From Acidocella sp. KAb 2-4 (GTDB taxonomy: Bacteria; Pseudomonadota; Alphaproteobacteria; Acetobacterales; Acetobacteraceae): a stretch of DNA of 64,000 bases. Location of the stretch: NCBI RefSeq assembly GCF_020567705.1, contig NZ_JAJDJU010000008.1, positions 62,001 through 126,000 of the forward strand. Reading direction: 5' to 3'. Under the pieces are notes generated by a model. That model was not told the DNA's origin. It did not search any database and saw nothing but the letters and a program-made list of their open reading frames with translations. The first letter of the stretch is position 1, and the number at the start of each line of letters is the position of its first letter. Shown here piece after piece: positions 1 to 7,698 of the stretch. Both the position numbers and the translations under genes were made by a program.

Positions 1-519
1 TTCATGGCGGGCAGGCTCGCCGCGCTGCCCGGTGCGCGCGCCACCATGGGCGATTTCGCCGATCACGCGACCACCGCCTTCCCCGATGCGCGGCTGAAGA
101 AATACATCGAGACACGCGGCGCCGATTCCGGCCGGCCGGAGATGATGCTGGCGCAATCGGCGCTGTGGACGGGGATTTTCTACGATCAGGCGGCGCTGGA
201 CGCGGCGGCGGCGCTCATCCGCCAATTTTCTTATGCCGATATTCTGGCGATGCGCGCTGCGGTACCGGTGGGCGGTGTGGCCACCAAATTTGGCACGGGC
301 ACGCTGCGCGACCTGGCGCGCGAGGTGGTGGCGATCAGCGCCGATGGTCTGCGCGCACGGGCGCGCCGCAATGCGGCCGGTGAGGATGAGCGCATTTACC
401 TGGCGCCATTGCAGGATATCGCGGCCGGTGGCCCAACCCAGGCCGAGCATTGGCTCGCCCGCTATCACGGCGCCTGGGGCGGGGATGTGCGGAAGATTTT
501 CGCCGAGGCCGCGTTTTGA
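1..519 (+). CDS. gshA: Glutamate-cysteine ligase, C-terminal part (cut by window start)
   Basis: This is the last 172 or so codons of a gene that begins before the window. It is the plant-type (GCS2) glutamate-cysteine ligase found in alphaproteobacteria, which joins L-glutamate and L-cysteine with ATP in the first, cytosolic step of glutathione synthesis. The recognisable block is 'DHATTAFPDARLKKYIE' followed by 'RGADSG', the conserved substrate-binding region that precedes the C-terminal helices. The reading frame is open from base 1 and stops with TGA at 517-519. The internal ATG at base 4 is not a start. The next gene converges on it from the other strand 27 bases later, so this ends its transcription unit. 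Confidence 0.88.
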   Translation, partial: FMAGRLAALPGARATMGDFADHATTAFPDARLKKYIETRGADSGRPEMMLAQSALWTGIFYDQAALDAAAALIRQFSYADILAMRAAVPVGGVATKFGTGTLRDLAREVVAISADGLRARARRNAAGEDERIYLAPLQDIAAGGPTQAEHWLARYHGAWGGDVRKIFAEAAF

Positions 520-546
520 GCGGCGGCCCCGGCGCTCAGCCGGGGC

Positions 547-1137
547 TTATTGCACCGGCGCGTTGCTCGCCACCTGCGCGGCCTGGGCCGGGGGCTGATT
601 GGTCACGAAATGGTCGAGATCATCGGACGAGCGCAGCGCCAGCACGGCCTTGAACTCGGCCTGATTGTTCAGGCAGAAGGCTGAACCCTGCGCCATGCCT
701 GCCATGGTCTGGTTGTTGGCGAGCTGGGTGACGAATTCATCCTCCATCTTCTGCCCGCTATAGCGGCCGCTGGCCTTGTGGAAATAGGAATCCATCGTGT
801 GCTGCGCCGCCAGCACATGCGGCTGGAAGCTGTGCATGAAGGCGTCATACTGGTCCTGCTCGCCGCAGGTCAGGGCGGCGACCATCAGCGCCGATTTCAG
901 CCCGATCACATTGAACGCTTGCTGCACCTGCTCGGATTGCGAGGCGGTGAAGCGGATCTTCGGCGACACCGGGGGCGGCACATCCACCGCCACCGGATAA
1001 AGATGGCCAGACGGCGCGGGAGGCGGCGCATAGGCCGTCTTGGGCGCATGGTTGGCGCAGCCCGTGACGAGGAGAGCGGTGAGTCCGAGGCTCAGCAGAG
1101 CCGTGCCGCGCAGAATGGCCGAAGACGGGGTTCGCAA
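547..1137 (-). CDS. Small predicted lipoprotein of unknown function
   Basis: A 196-residue protein with a lipoprotein signal peptide: a basic start, a hydrophobic run and the lipobox 'LLVTGC' with Cys27 as the lipidation site. The mature part starts with a Pro/Ala-rich linker and then a mostly helical domain with two cysteines; I do not recognise a family. I chose the TTG at 1137 because AAGGA lies a suitable distance upstream and a perfect TATAAT -10 sits just before it at 1168-1173. An in-frame ATG further upstream (1221) would put about 28 uncharged and aromatic residues before the signal peptide and would lie upstream of that promoter. It is likely anchored to a membrane facing the periplasm. 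Confidence 0.7.
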   Translation of the reverse strand: MRTPSSAILRGTALLSLGLTALLVTGCANHAPKTAYAPPPAPSGHLYPVAVDVPPPVSPKIRFTASQSEQVQQAFNVIGLKSALMVAALTCGEQDQYDAFMHSFQPHVLAAQHTMDSYFHKASGRYSGQKMEDEFVTQLANNQTMAGMAQGSAFCLNNQAEFKAVLALRSSDDLDHFVTNQPPAQAAQVASNAPVQ

Positions 1138-1167
1138 TGGTCGATCCTTAAAGTAACGGAAGCCTGA

Positions 1168-1173
1168 ATTATA
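1168..1173 (-). promoter_or_regulatory. -10 box of the small lipoprotein gene
   Basis: On the minus strand this hexamer reads TATAAT, identical to the sigma-70 consensus, in a short AT-rich stretch. No good -35 is seen at 16-18 bases. Transcription would begin near 1161, about two dozen bases before the TTG start at 1137. Confidence 0.5.
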
Positions 1174-1287
1174 CTCGATTAGATACAAACAAAACGGCGT
1201 CGCGCCAAGGCGGAAAACCACCCAACGCGTGCCGTTAGAAATATGAAATTAAAGGATTCCCGGCTGGGCTGCGAATTTGTAATCCAG

Positions 1288-2712
1288 CTAGATCCGGGCC
1301 ACCCTGAGCGCGTTGGTGGTGCCGGCCTGGCCAAATGGCACGCCCGCCACCACCACGATCTCCTCGCCCTTGCCGGCGAAACCCTCCAGCCGCGCTTGCT
1401 GGCGGGCCTGTTCCACCGCCTGGGTCATTGAATGGCTGGCCTGGGTGGTGATGGCATGCACCCCCCAAACCGCCGCCAGCCGCCGCGCCACGGCGAGGCT
1501 GGTGGTCAGGCCCAGCACCGGGCAGTCGGGCCGCTCGCGCGCCACGCGCAGCGCCGTGGCACCCGACTCGGTGAGCGCCACGATCGCCTGCGCCCCGATC
1601 GTATGCGCCACCTGCACCGCGGCGGCGGCGATCGCGTCGGGTGAGGATTTCTCCGGCGCCGGGCGTTTGGCATCCAGCGCCAGGCGCCAATCCTCGTCGC
1701 GTTCCACCCGTGTCACGATGCGATCCATCATGTTCACCGCCTCGCGCGGATATTGCCCGGCGGCGCTCTCGGCCGAGAGCATCACCGCGTCGGCGCCGTC
1801 AAACACGGCGGTCGCCACGTCCGAGGCTTCGGCGCGGGTGGGGGCGGGGGCGGAGATCATGCTTTCCAGCATTTGGGTGGCCACCACCACGGGTTTGCCG
1901 CGCAGCTGGGCGGCGCGGATGATGCGCTTCTGCGCGATCGGCACTTCCTCGGGCGGCAACTCCACGCCGAGATCCCCGCGCGCCACCATCACGGCGTCAG
2001 CCAGGTCGAGAATGGCGTCGAGATTATCCAGCGCCTGGGGCTTCTCCAGCTTCGCCATCACGGCGGCGCGCCCGGCGGCCAGGGCCTTGGTCTCGGCCAC
2101 GTCCTCGGGCCGCTGCACGAAGGAGAGGCCGATATAGTCGATCCCCAGCGGCAGCGCGAAGTCGAGATCTGCGCGGTCCTTGGCCGTGAGCGCCGGGATC
2201 GGCAGCACCACATCCGGCACGTTCACGCCCTTGCGGTCGGAGAGCACGCCCGAATTCAGCACCTCGGTCAGCAGATGGTCGCCGCGCTTGTGCAGTACGC
2301 GCAGGCGCAGCTTGCCGTCATCGAGCAGCAGCGTGGTGCCGATTTCCGCCGCGTCGTGGATTTCCGGATGCGGCAGGCAGACGCGGCGCGTATCCCCGGC
2401 GGCCATGTTGCGGTCGAGGATGAAATGCTGCCCGGCCTGCAACTGCACTCGGCTGGACTGGAAGGTGCCGATGCGCAGCTTCGGCCCCTGCACATCGGCG
2501 AGGATGCCGATCGGGCGGCGGAATTTATGCTCCACGGTGCGGATCATCTCGATCCGCCGGGCATGGTCCTCATGCGCGCCATGCGAGAAGTTCAGCCGGA
2601 ATACATCCGCCCCAGCCTGGAAGAGCTGCGCGATCATCTCCGGCGTGGAGCTGGCGGGGCCGAGCGTGGCGATGATCTTGGTGCGGCGGTGGCGGCGCAG
2701 GCGTTCGGTCAT
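1288..2712 (-). CDS. pyk: Pyruvate kinase
   Basis: A 474-residue pyruvate kinase, which converts phosphoenolpyruvate and ADP to pyruvate and ATP. Seen in order: the N-terminal 'TKIIATLGPASS', the substrate loop 'FRLNFSHG', the B-domain, and the signature around 'AKLEKPQAL' and 'VMVARGDLGVELP' with the catalytic lysine and magnesium ligands, then the C-terminal domain. Length fits the family (470-480). I chose the ATG at 2712, which gives MTERLRRHRRTKI; a longer start at 2754 would overlap the preceding gene. It lies 7 bases after the glycerate kinase stop and is probably cotranscribed with it, linking glycerate entry to pyruvate. Confidence 0.96.
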   Translation of the reverse strand: MTERLRRHRRTKIIATLGPASSTPEMIAQLFQAGADVFRLNFSHGAHEDHARRIEMIRTVEHKFRRPIGILADVQGPKLRIGTFQSSRVQLQAGQHFILDRNMAAGDTRRVCLPHPEIHDAAEIGTTLLLDDGKLRLRVLHKRGDHLLTEVLNSGVLSDRKGVNVPDVVLPIPALTAKDRADLDFALPLGIDYIGLSFVQRPEDVAETKALAAGRAAVMAKLEKPQALDNLDAILDLADAVMVARGDLGVELPPEEVPIAQKRIIRAAQLRGKPVVVATQMLESMISAPAPTRAEASDVATAVFDGADAVMLSAESAAGQYPREAVNMMDRIVTRVERDEDWRLALDAKRPAPEKSSPDAIAAAAVQVAHTIGAQAIVALTESGATALRVARERPDCPVLGLTTSLAVARRLAAVWGVHAITTQASHSMTQAVEQARQQARLEGFAGKGEEIVVVAGVPFGQAGTTNALRVARI

Positions 2713-2719
2713 GGCGTCC

Positions 2720-3835
2720 TCATGTGATGAGTATGGCACGGATATCGTTGACATTGGTCAGGCTCGGCCCGGTGATCACAAGGTCGCCCAGGGCCTGGAA
2801 GAAGCTGTAGCTGTCATGCCGGGCGAGGAAATCGGCGGCGTTCAGGCCCAGCGCGGCGGCGCGGGGCAGGGTGTCCGGCCCGATCACCGCGCCGGCCGCG
2901 TCCTCGGTGCCGTCAATGCCGTCGGAATCCCCGGCCAGCGCCCAGATATTGGCCGCCCCGTTCAGCGCCAGCGCCAAGCTGAGCAGGTATTCCATGTTGC
3001 GCCCGCCGCGCCCGGCGGGGCCGGCGCCGATCGTCACGGTGGTCTCGCCGCCCGAGAGCAGCAGTTTCGGCCCGCCGGTGCGCAGCGCCAAGGCGGCATG
3101 GGCGCGGCCGAGCGCGGCGGCTTCGCCCTCCAGCGCGTAGCCCAGGATCTCGGTGGGCATATCCGCCGCCCGCGCCGCCGCCGCCAGGGCCATGCGCGGG
3201 GTGGCGACCAGCCTGTAATCCGCCCCTTCCACCCAGGTCGGGCCAGAGCCGATGATCGCGGGATCATCGCCCGGCACGTCGGAAATCGCCAGGGTGACGA
3301 GCCGGGCCGGGGCACAGGCGGCAGCGAGCTTGCCGCCCTTGATGCCCGAGAGCGCCTTGCGGATGCGGTTCATCGTGGCGATCGGTGCGCCGGAGGCGAG
3401 CAGCGCCTTGTTGACCAAAATCTTGTCGGCCAGGGTCAGCCCCGGAGCGGGCAGGGCGAGCAGGGAGGAGGCGCCGCCCGAGATCAGCGCCACCACCTGG
3501 TCACGCGGCGTCAGTCCGCGCACGGCGGCCAAAATCTCCCGCGCCGCCGCCTCGCTGGCGGCATCCGGCACCGGATGTGCGGCTTCCAGCACGCGGATGC
3601 GCGTCGTGGGCACCGTATGGCCATAACGGGTGACGACGAGGCCGGTATAATCGGCATCGCCCCAGGCGGTTTCCACGGCGGCGGCCATGGCGGCAGCGGC
3701 CTTGCCCGCGCCGATGACGATATTCCGCCCCGGCCCTGGCGGCGGCAGATGCGCGGGCATACACAGCGCCGGGCTGGCGGCGGCTAATGCCGCGCCGAAC
3801 ACGCGTTTTAAAAATTCGACCCTCGAATCTTCCAT
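2720..3835 (-). CDS. gckA: Glycerate 2-kinase (GckA/TtuD type)
   Basis: About 371 residues of the MOFRL-type glycerate kinase family, often annotated as hydroxypyruvate reductase TtuD. It phosphorylates D-glycerate to 2-phosphoglycerate. Supporting motifs are the nucleotide-binding 'VIGAGKAAAAMA', 'LISGGASSLLALPAPGL', 'ISDVPGDDPAIIGSGPT' and the C-terminal 'ALAGDSDGIDGTEDAAGA'. The ATG at 3835 gives MEDSRVEFL, the usual beginning; upstream in-frame codons add about 33 residues unlike the family. It is followed directly by pyk, an arrangement seen in other alphaproteobacteria and consistent with glyoxylate or serine-derived glycerate feeding glycolysis. It diverges from gapR over 116 bases. 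Confidence 0.9.
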   Translation of the reverse strand: MEDSRVEFLKRVFGAALAAASPALCMPAHLPPPGPGRNIVIGAGKAAAAMAAAVETAWGDADYTGLVVTRYGHTVPTTRIRVLEAAHPVPDAASEAAAREILAAVRGLTPRDQVVALISGGASSLLALPAPGLTLADKILVNKALLASGAPIATMNRIRKALSGIKGGKLAAACAPARLVTLAISDVPGDDPAIIGSGPTWVEGADYRLVATPRMALAAAARAADMPTEILGYALEGEAAALGRAHAALALRTGGPKLLLSGGETTVTIGAGPAGRGGRNMEYLLSLALALNGAANIWALAGDSDGIDGTEDAAGAVIGPDTLPRAAALGLNAADFLARHDSYSFFQALGDLVITGPSLTNVNDIRAILIT

Positions 3836-3891
3836 GCCCACACTATCAGCCAGCCGCAGCGCCACGGCAACCCGCGCGCCGCGAGGGGGCA

Positions 3892-3918
3892 TTGACGCCG
3901 CCCGAGGCGACGCATTAT
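3892..3918 (+). promoter_or_regulatory. Possible gapR promoter
   Basis: TTGACG at 3892-3897 resembles a -35 box. CATTAT at 3913-3918 is the best -10 candidate, at a short 15-base spacing. Transcription from it would begin near 3925, so the mRNA would start with the hairpin at 3924-3944. Confidence 0.35.
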
Positions 3919-3923
3919 CCCGG

Positions 3924-3944
3924 CGCTCCTTCATAGCAGGAGCG
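3924..3944 (+). promoter_or_regulatory. Hairpin covering the gapR ribosome-binding site
   Basis: The bases CGCTCCT (3924-3930) and AGGAGCG (3938-3944) are perfect complements separated by a 7-base loop. The right arm contains the AGGAG Shine-Dalgarno of gapR, whose ATG is at 3952, so the folded RNA would hide the ribosome-binding site. Confidence 0.5.
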
Positions 3945-3951
3945 TTAGCGA

Positions 3952-4212
3952 ATGTCCCAGGCCGTCACCGAGGAAAAGCCCACCAATATTGCCGGTGAGC
4001 GTCTGCGCAGTATCATCGAGCGCATCGAGCGGCTGGAGGAGGAGCGCAAGGCCCTGGCCAACGATATCAAGGACATCTTCTCCGAGGCGAAATCCGCCGG
4101 GTTCGACGTGAAGGTGATCCGCCAGCTCATCCGCATCCGCAAGCAGGAGCCGGCGGAGGTTGAGGAGCAGGAGACGCTGCTCGACATCTACCGCCGCGCG
4201 ATCGGCATGTAA
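3952..4212 (+). CDS. gapR: GapR nucleoid-associated protein (DUF2312)
   Basis: An 86-residue GapR-family protein. In Caulobacter GapR is an essential chromatin protein that binds overtwisted DNA ahead of replication and transcription complexes and stimulates type II topoisomerases. The sequence has the family pattern: 'AGERLRSIIERIERLEEE' forming a long coiled-coil helix, then 'IKDIFSEAKSAGFDVKVI' and the basic 'IRIRKQE' stretch. Length matches the family. An AGGAG site lies 9 bases before the ATG, inside an inverted repeat. It converges on the permease gene, whose stop lies 3 bases beyond. Confidence 0.95.
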   Translation: MSQAVTEEKPTNIAGERLRSIIERIERLEEERKALANDIKDIFSEAKSAGFDVKVIRQLIRIRKQEPAEVEEQETLLDIYRRAIGM

Positions 4213-4215
4213 GGG

Positions 4216-5778
4216 CTACTGGCCGTAGCGCGCCTTGGCCGCCTGCGGGTCGGGCAGGGCACAGCGCCGCGCCAGCGCCAGCACGGCGAGGCTGAACAGG
4301 GCGATGGCCACCACGCCGCCGCCCTGGCCGAGCCAGCCCAGCCCCTGCAGCGGGCCGAGATCGGTGATCAGCCAGAGCCCGCCGAAATAGGGCGCCAGCC
4401 ATGCCGCCCCGCGCCAGTGCAGATGCCCGAGCGTGCGCCGCGTGGCGAGTTGCCAGCCACAATAGACGATAAACGCGGCCAGCAGCCCGCCGAACACATG
4501 GTTGGCGACCGCCGCCCCGGCCCAGAACACCACCAGATTGCCGACGATGAACGCCGCCGGCGCCATGGCTTGCGCGGCGGCGAGGCGGAAGGGGCGGGGA
4601 TAGCCTGCCTCGGGCAGGGTGGTGCGGAAACAGCTGAGCACCACCGGCCCGATCCCATAGGCCAGCACCCCGATCGAGGAGAGATAGGTGACGAGCTGCC
4701 GCCAGGAGGGCAGCGGCAGCAAAAACACCAACCCGGCGGCGAAGGCGAGGGCCAGGCTGGCCAGCGGCACGCCCTGGCGCGAGAGCCTGGCGAGCGGGCG
4801 CGGTAGCAGCCCGCCATGGGCGCTGGCATAAATCACCCGCGCCGCCGTGGTGTTGTAGATGATGCCCGTGCCGCTGGGGGAGATCGCGGCGTCGGCATAT
4901 AGCGCGGCCGCCAGCCAGGGCAGCCCCAGCGCCGCGGCCAGCCCGGCGAACGGGCCGGAAATGCCGGTGAAGTTCAGCCCCGCCCAGCCTTGCGCCAGCG
5001 CTGCGCTGGGCAGCGCGCCGATGAAGGCGAGTTGCAGCCCGGCATAAAGCAGGATGCAGAACAGCACCGAGCCGAGAATGGCGAAGGGCAGGTTGCGGCC
5101 CGGATTGCTGGATTCGCCCGCCAGTTCGATGGCCTGGCGGAAGCCGAGATAGGTGAAGATGATCCCCGAGCCCGATACCGCGCCAAACACCCCGCCAAGC
5201 CCCGCCGGGGCGAAACCATGCGCGGTGAAATTCTGCACCCGGAAATGCACCAGCAGCAGCGCCGCCACGGTCGCGCCGGGCACAGCCAGCTTCCACCAGG
5301 TGATGGCGTTGTTCACCGCCAGCACGGCGCGGATGGCGAAGAGGTTGACGACGAGAAACAGCACCATCAGCGCCACCGCCGCCCCCAGCCCAGCGCCGGT
5401 GAGCACGTCCTCGCGCGCCAGGCCGGGCCACATATTGGCGGCGTAGGAGACCACGGCCACGGCCTCGACCGGCGCCACCGCGACATAGGCGAGAAAATTC
5501 ACCCAGCTCATGATCTGCGCCGCGAGATCGCCAAAGCAGAGCTGCGGAAACAGGATCACCGCGCCCGGACGCGGGAACATGGTGGAGAGTTCGGCATAGA
5601 CGAAGGCGAGCAGCAGCACCGCCACCCCGCCAATGACCCAGGCGAACACCGCCGCCGGCCCGGCGATTTTCGCCGCGTTCAGCGCCCCGAACAGCCAGCC
5701 TGAGCCAACCATGCCGCCAATGCTGGCGAATAACAGGCCGATGGGGCCGGCCTCTCGGCGTAATGTCGTGCTCGTCAT
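4216..5778 (-). CDS. APC-superfamily amino-acid permease
   Basis: A 520-residue inner-membrane transporter of the amino acid-polyamine-organocation superfamily. The N-terminus has the first-helix motif 'GMVGSGWLFG', which resembles YveA-like aspartate/proton symporters and related permeases, and about 12-14 hydrophobic segments follow. A short charged C-terminus is cytoplasmic. I used the ATG at 5778, which gives MTSTTLRREAGPIG, the natural start before the first membrane helix. A much longer open frame to 6051 runs antisense into pepF and is not believed. The substrate cannot be read from the sequence; an acidic amino acid is only a guess from similarity. Confidence 0.8.
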   Translation of the reverse strand: MTSTTLRREAGPIGLLFASIGGMVGSGWLFGALNAAKIAGPAAVFAWVIGGVAVLLLAFVYAELSTMFPRPGAVILFPQLCFGDLAAQIMSWVNFLAYVAVAPVEAVAVVSYAANMWPGLAREDVLTGAGLGAAVALMVLFLVVNLFAIRAVLAVNNAITWWKLAVPGATVAALLLVHFRVQNFTAHGFAPAGLGGVFGAVSGSGIIFTYLGFRQAIELAGESSNPGRNLPFAILGSVLFCILLYAGLQLAFIGALPSAALAQGWAGLNFTGISGPFAGLAAALGLPWLAAALYADAAISPSGTGIIYNTTAARVIYASAHGGLLPRPLARLSRQGVPLASLALAFAAGLVFLLPLPSWRQLVTYLSSIGVLAYGIGPVVLSCFRTTLPEAGYPRPFRLAAAQAMAPAAFIVGNLVVFWAGAAVANHVFGGLLAAFIVYCGWQLATRRTLGHLHWRGAAWLAPYFGGLWLITDLGPLQGLGWLGQGGGVVAIALFSLAVLALARRCALPDPQAAKARYGQ

Positions 5779-5886
5779 GCCCTCAGCACTATGGGGTTTG
5801 CGCCGGGCTGCCAACCTCGCGGGGCGGTTTGACCTCGGCGCGGTTCGGCCTACATCTGTGGCCAGGATAAAAGGAGCGGTTCGAAC

Positions 5887-7698
5887 ATGATCGACACGAA
5901 GATGGCGCGCCACCCCGAAGGCTTGGCGGGAGACGCCCCCGGCACCCTGCCGGACTGGGATCTGCGCGATCTGTACGACAGCCCGGAGGACCCGCGCATC
6001 GAGGCCGATCTCGTGGCCACGCAGCGCCGGGCCGAGGCCTTCGCTGGGCAATATGCCGGCAAGCTGGACGCGCTTTCAGGCGCCGCGCTCGCCGTCGCGC
6101 TGCGCGCGTACGAGGCGTTGCAGGAGGCGATGGGCAAGCTCTCCTCCTATGCCCAGCTTCTCTTCGCGGCCGATTCCTCGAACCCGGCTAAGGGCAAGTT
6201 TTACCAGACGATCTCCGAGCGCGTCACCGCTATCAGCACGCACACACTGTTTTTCACGCTGGAGCTGAACCGCCTCGGCGACGGCGCGCTGGCCGAGAAG
6301 CTGCGCGATCCCGCTTTGGCACATTACGCCCCCTGGCTCCGCGATCTGCGCGTGTTCCTGCCGCATCAGCTTTCTGATGAGGTGGAGAAGCTGCTGCTGG
6401 AGAAGGACGTGACCGGTCATGCCGCCTGGAGCCGGCTCTTCGACGAAACCACCGCCGCGCTGCGGGTGAATGTGGGGGGCGAGGAGCTGACCCTCTCGGC
6501 GGCGCTGAACAAGCTTTCCGCGCCCGAGCGCGCGGTGCGCGAGGCGGCGGGCAAGGCCGTGGGCGCGGCCATGGCGCGGCATGAGAAACTGTTCTCGCTC
6601 GTCACCAACACCCTGGCCAAGGATAAGCAGATCGACGACGAATGGCGCCACTACCCGGCGCCGACCTCGTTCCGCAACCGCGCCAACATGGTCGAGGACG
6701 AGGTGGTGCAGGCGCTGGTGAGCGCGGTGAAATCCTCCTACGGGCGGCTCTCGCACCGCTATTACGCGCTGAAGGCGAAATGGCTGGGGCTGGAAAAACT
6801 CGAGCATTGGGACCGCAACGCCCCGCTGCCCGGCGATGCCGACCGCGCCATCTCCTGGGCGCAGGCCAAGGCCCTGGTGCTGGACGCCTACGGCGCGTTC
6901 AGCCCCGAGCTCGCCGCCACCATCCAGCCCTTCTTCGATAAGAACTGGATCGACGCTGCCCCGCGCGAGGGCAAATCCGGCGGCGCCTTCGCGCATCCCA
7001 CCGTGCCTTCGGCGCATCCTTACGTGCTGATGAATTATCACGGCCGCACGCGCGACGTGATGACGCTGGCGCATGAGCTCGGCCATGGCGCGCATCAATG
7101 CCTCGCCGCGCCGCGGGGCTATCTGATGTCCGGCACTCCGCTCACCCTGGCCGAGACTGCCAGCGTGTTCGGCGAGATGCTCACCTTCCGCGCTTTGCTG
7201 AACGCCGAGACCGACCCGGCGCGGCGGCGAATCATGCTCGCGGGCAAGGTGGAGGACATGCTGAACACCGTGGTCCGGCAGATCGCCTTCTACGAGTTTG
7301 AGCGCCAGGTGCATGAGGAGCGCCGCCACGGCGAGCTGCTGCCCGAGCGCATCGGTGAGATCTGGCTCGGCGTGCAGCGCGAGAGCCTCGGCCCGGTCTT
7401 CAACTTCACCGAGGAATACCGGCTGTTCTGGGCTTATGTGCCGCATTTCATCCACACGCCGTTTTATGTGTACGCCTATGCCTTCGGCGATTGCCTGGTG
7501 AACGCGCTCTACGCTGTGTATCAGGAAAGCGCCGACAAGCCCGGTTTCGTGGCGAAATACCGCGAGATGCTGGCAGCGGGCGGCACCAAGCGCCACCAGG
7601 AGCTGCTGGCGCCGTTCGGGCTCAACGCGGCCGATCCGCAATTCTGGACCAAGGGGCTCGACGTGATCTCTAGCTTTATCGATGAGTTGGCCGTCTGA
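5887..7698 (+). CDS. pepF: Oligoendopeptidase F (M3 family zinc peptidase)
   Basis: A 603-residue cytosolic peptidase of family M3B that cleaves short oligopeptides. The zinc motif HELGH is at residues 396-400 in 'TLAHELGHGAHQ', followed by the third ligand region 'LAETASVFGEML'. The N-terminal all-helical half matches PepF/Pz-type enzymes, and the length is typical (about 600). An AAAAGGAG site stands 9 bases before the ATG, and a possible TTGACC -35 lies at 5829. Its TGA overlaps the ATG of the ABC1 kinase gene (TGATG), so the two are translationally coupled. Confidence 0.95.
   Translation: MIDTKMARHPEGLAGDAPGTLPDWDLRDLYDSPEDPRIEADLVATQRRAEAFAGQYAGKLDALSGAALAVALRAYEALQEAMGKLSSYAQLLFAADSSNPAKGKFYQTISERVTAISTHTLFFTLELNRLGDGALAEKLRDPALAHYAPWLRDLRVFLPHQLSDEVEKLLLEKDVTGHAAWSRLFDETTAALRVNVGGEELTLSAALNKLSAPERAVREAAGKAVGAAMARHEKLFSLVTNTLAKDKQIDDEWRHYPAPTSFRNRANMVEDEVVQALVSAVKSSYGRLSHRYYALKAKWLGLEKLEHWDRNAPLPGDADRAISWAQAKALVLDAYGAFSPELAATIQPFFDKNWIDAAPREGKSGGAFAHPTVPSAHPYVLMNYHGRTRDVMTLAHELGHGAHQCLAAPRGYLMSGTPLTLAETASVFGEMLTFRALLNAETDPARRRIMLAGKVEDMLNTVVRQIAFYEFERQVHEERRHGELLPERIGEIWLGVQRESLGPVFNFTEEYRLFWAYVPHFIHTPFYVYAYAFGDCLVNALYAVYQESADKPGFVAKYREMLAAGGTKRHQELLAPFGLNAADPQFWTKGLDVISSFIDELAV

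Noticed and set aside
5779-6051. Extended N-terminus for the amino-acid permease
   Set aside because: The added 91 residues are antisense to pepF and lack any match to the transporter family; the ATG at 5778 directly precedes the first membrane helix.
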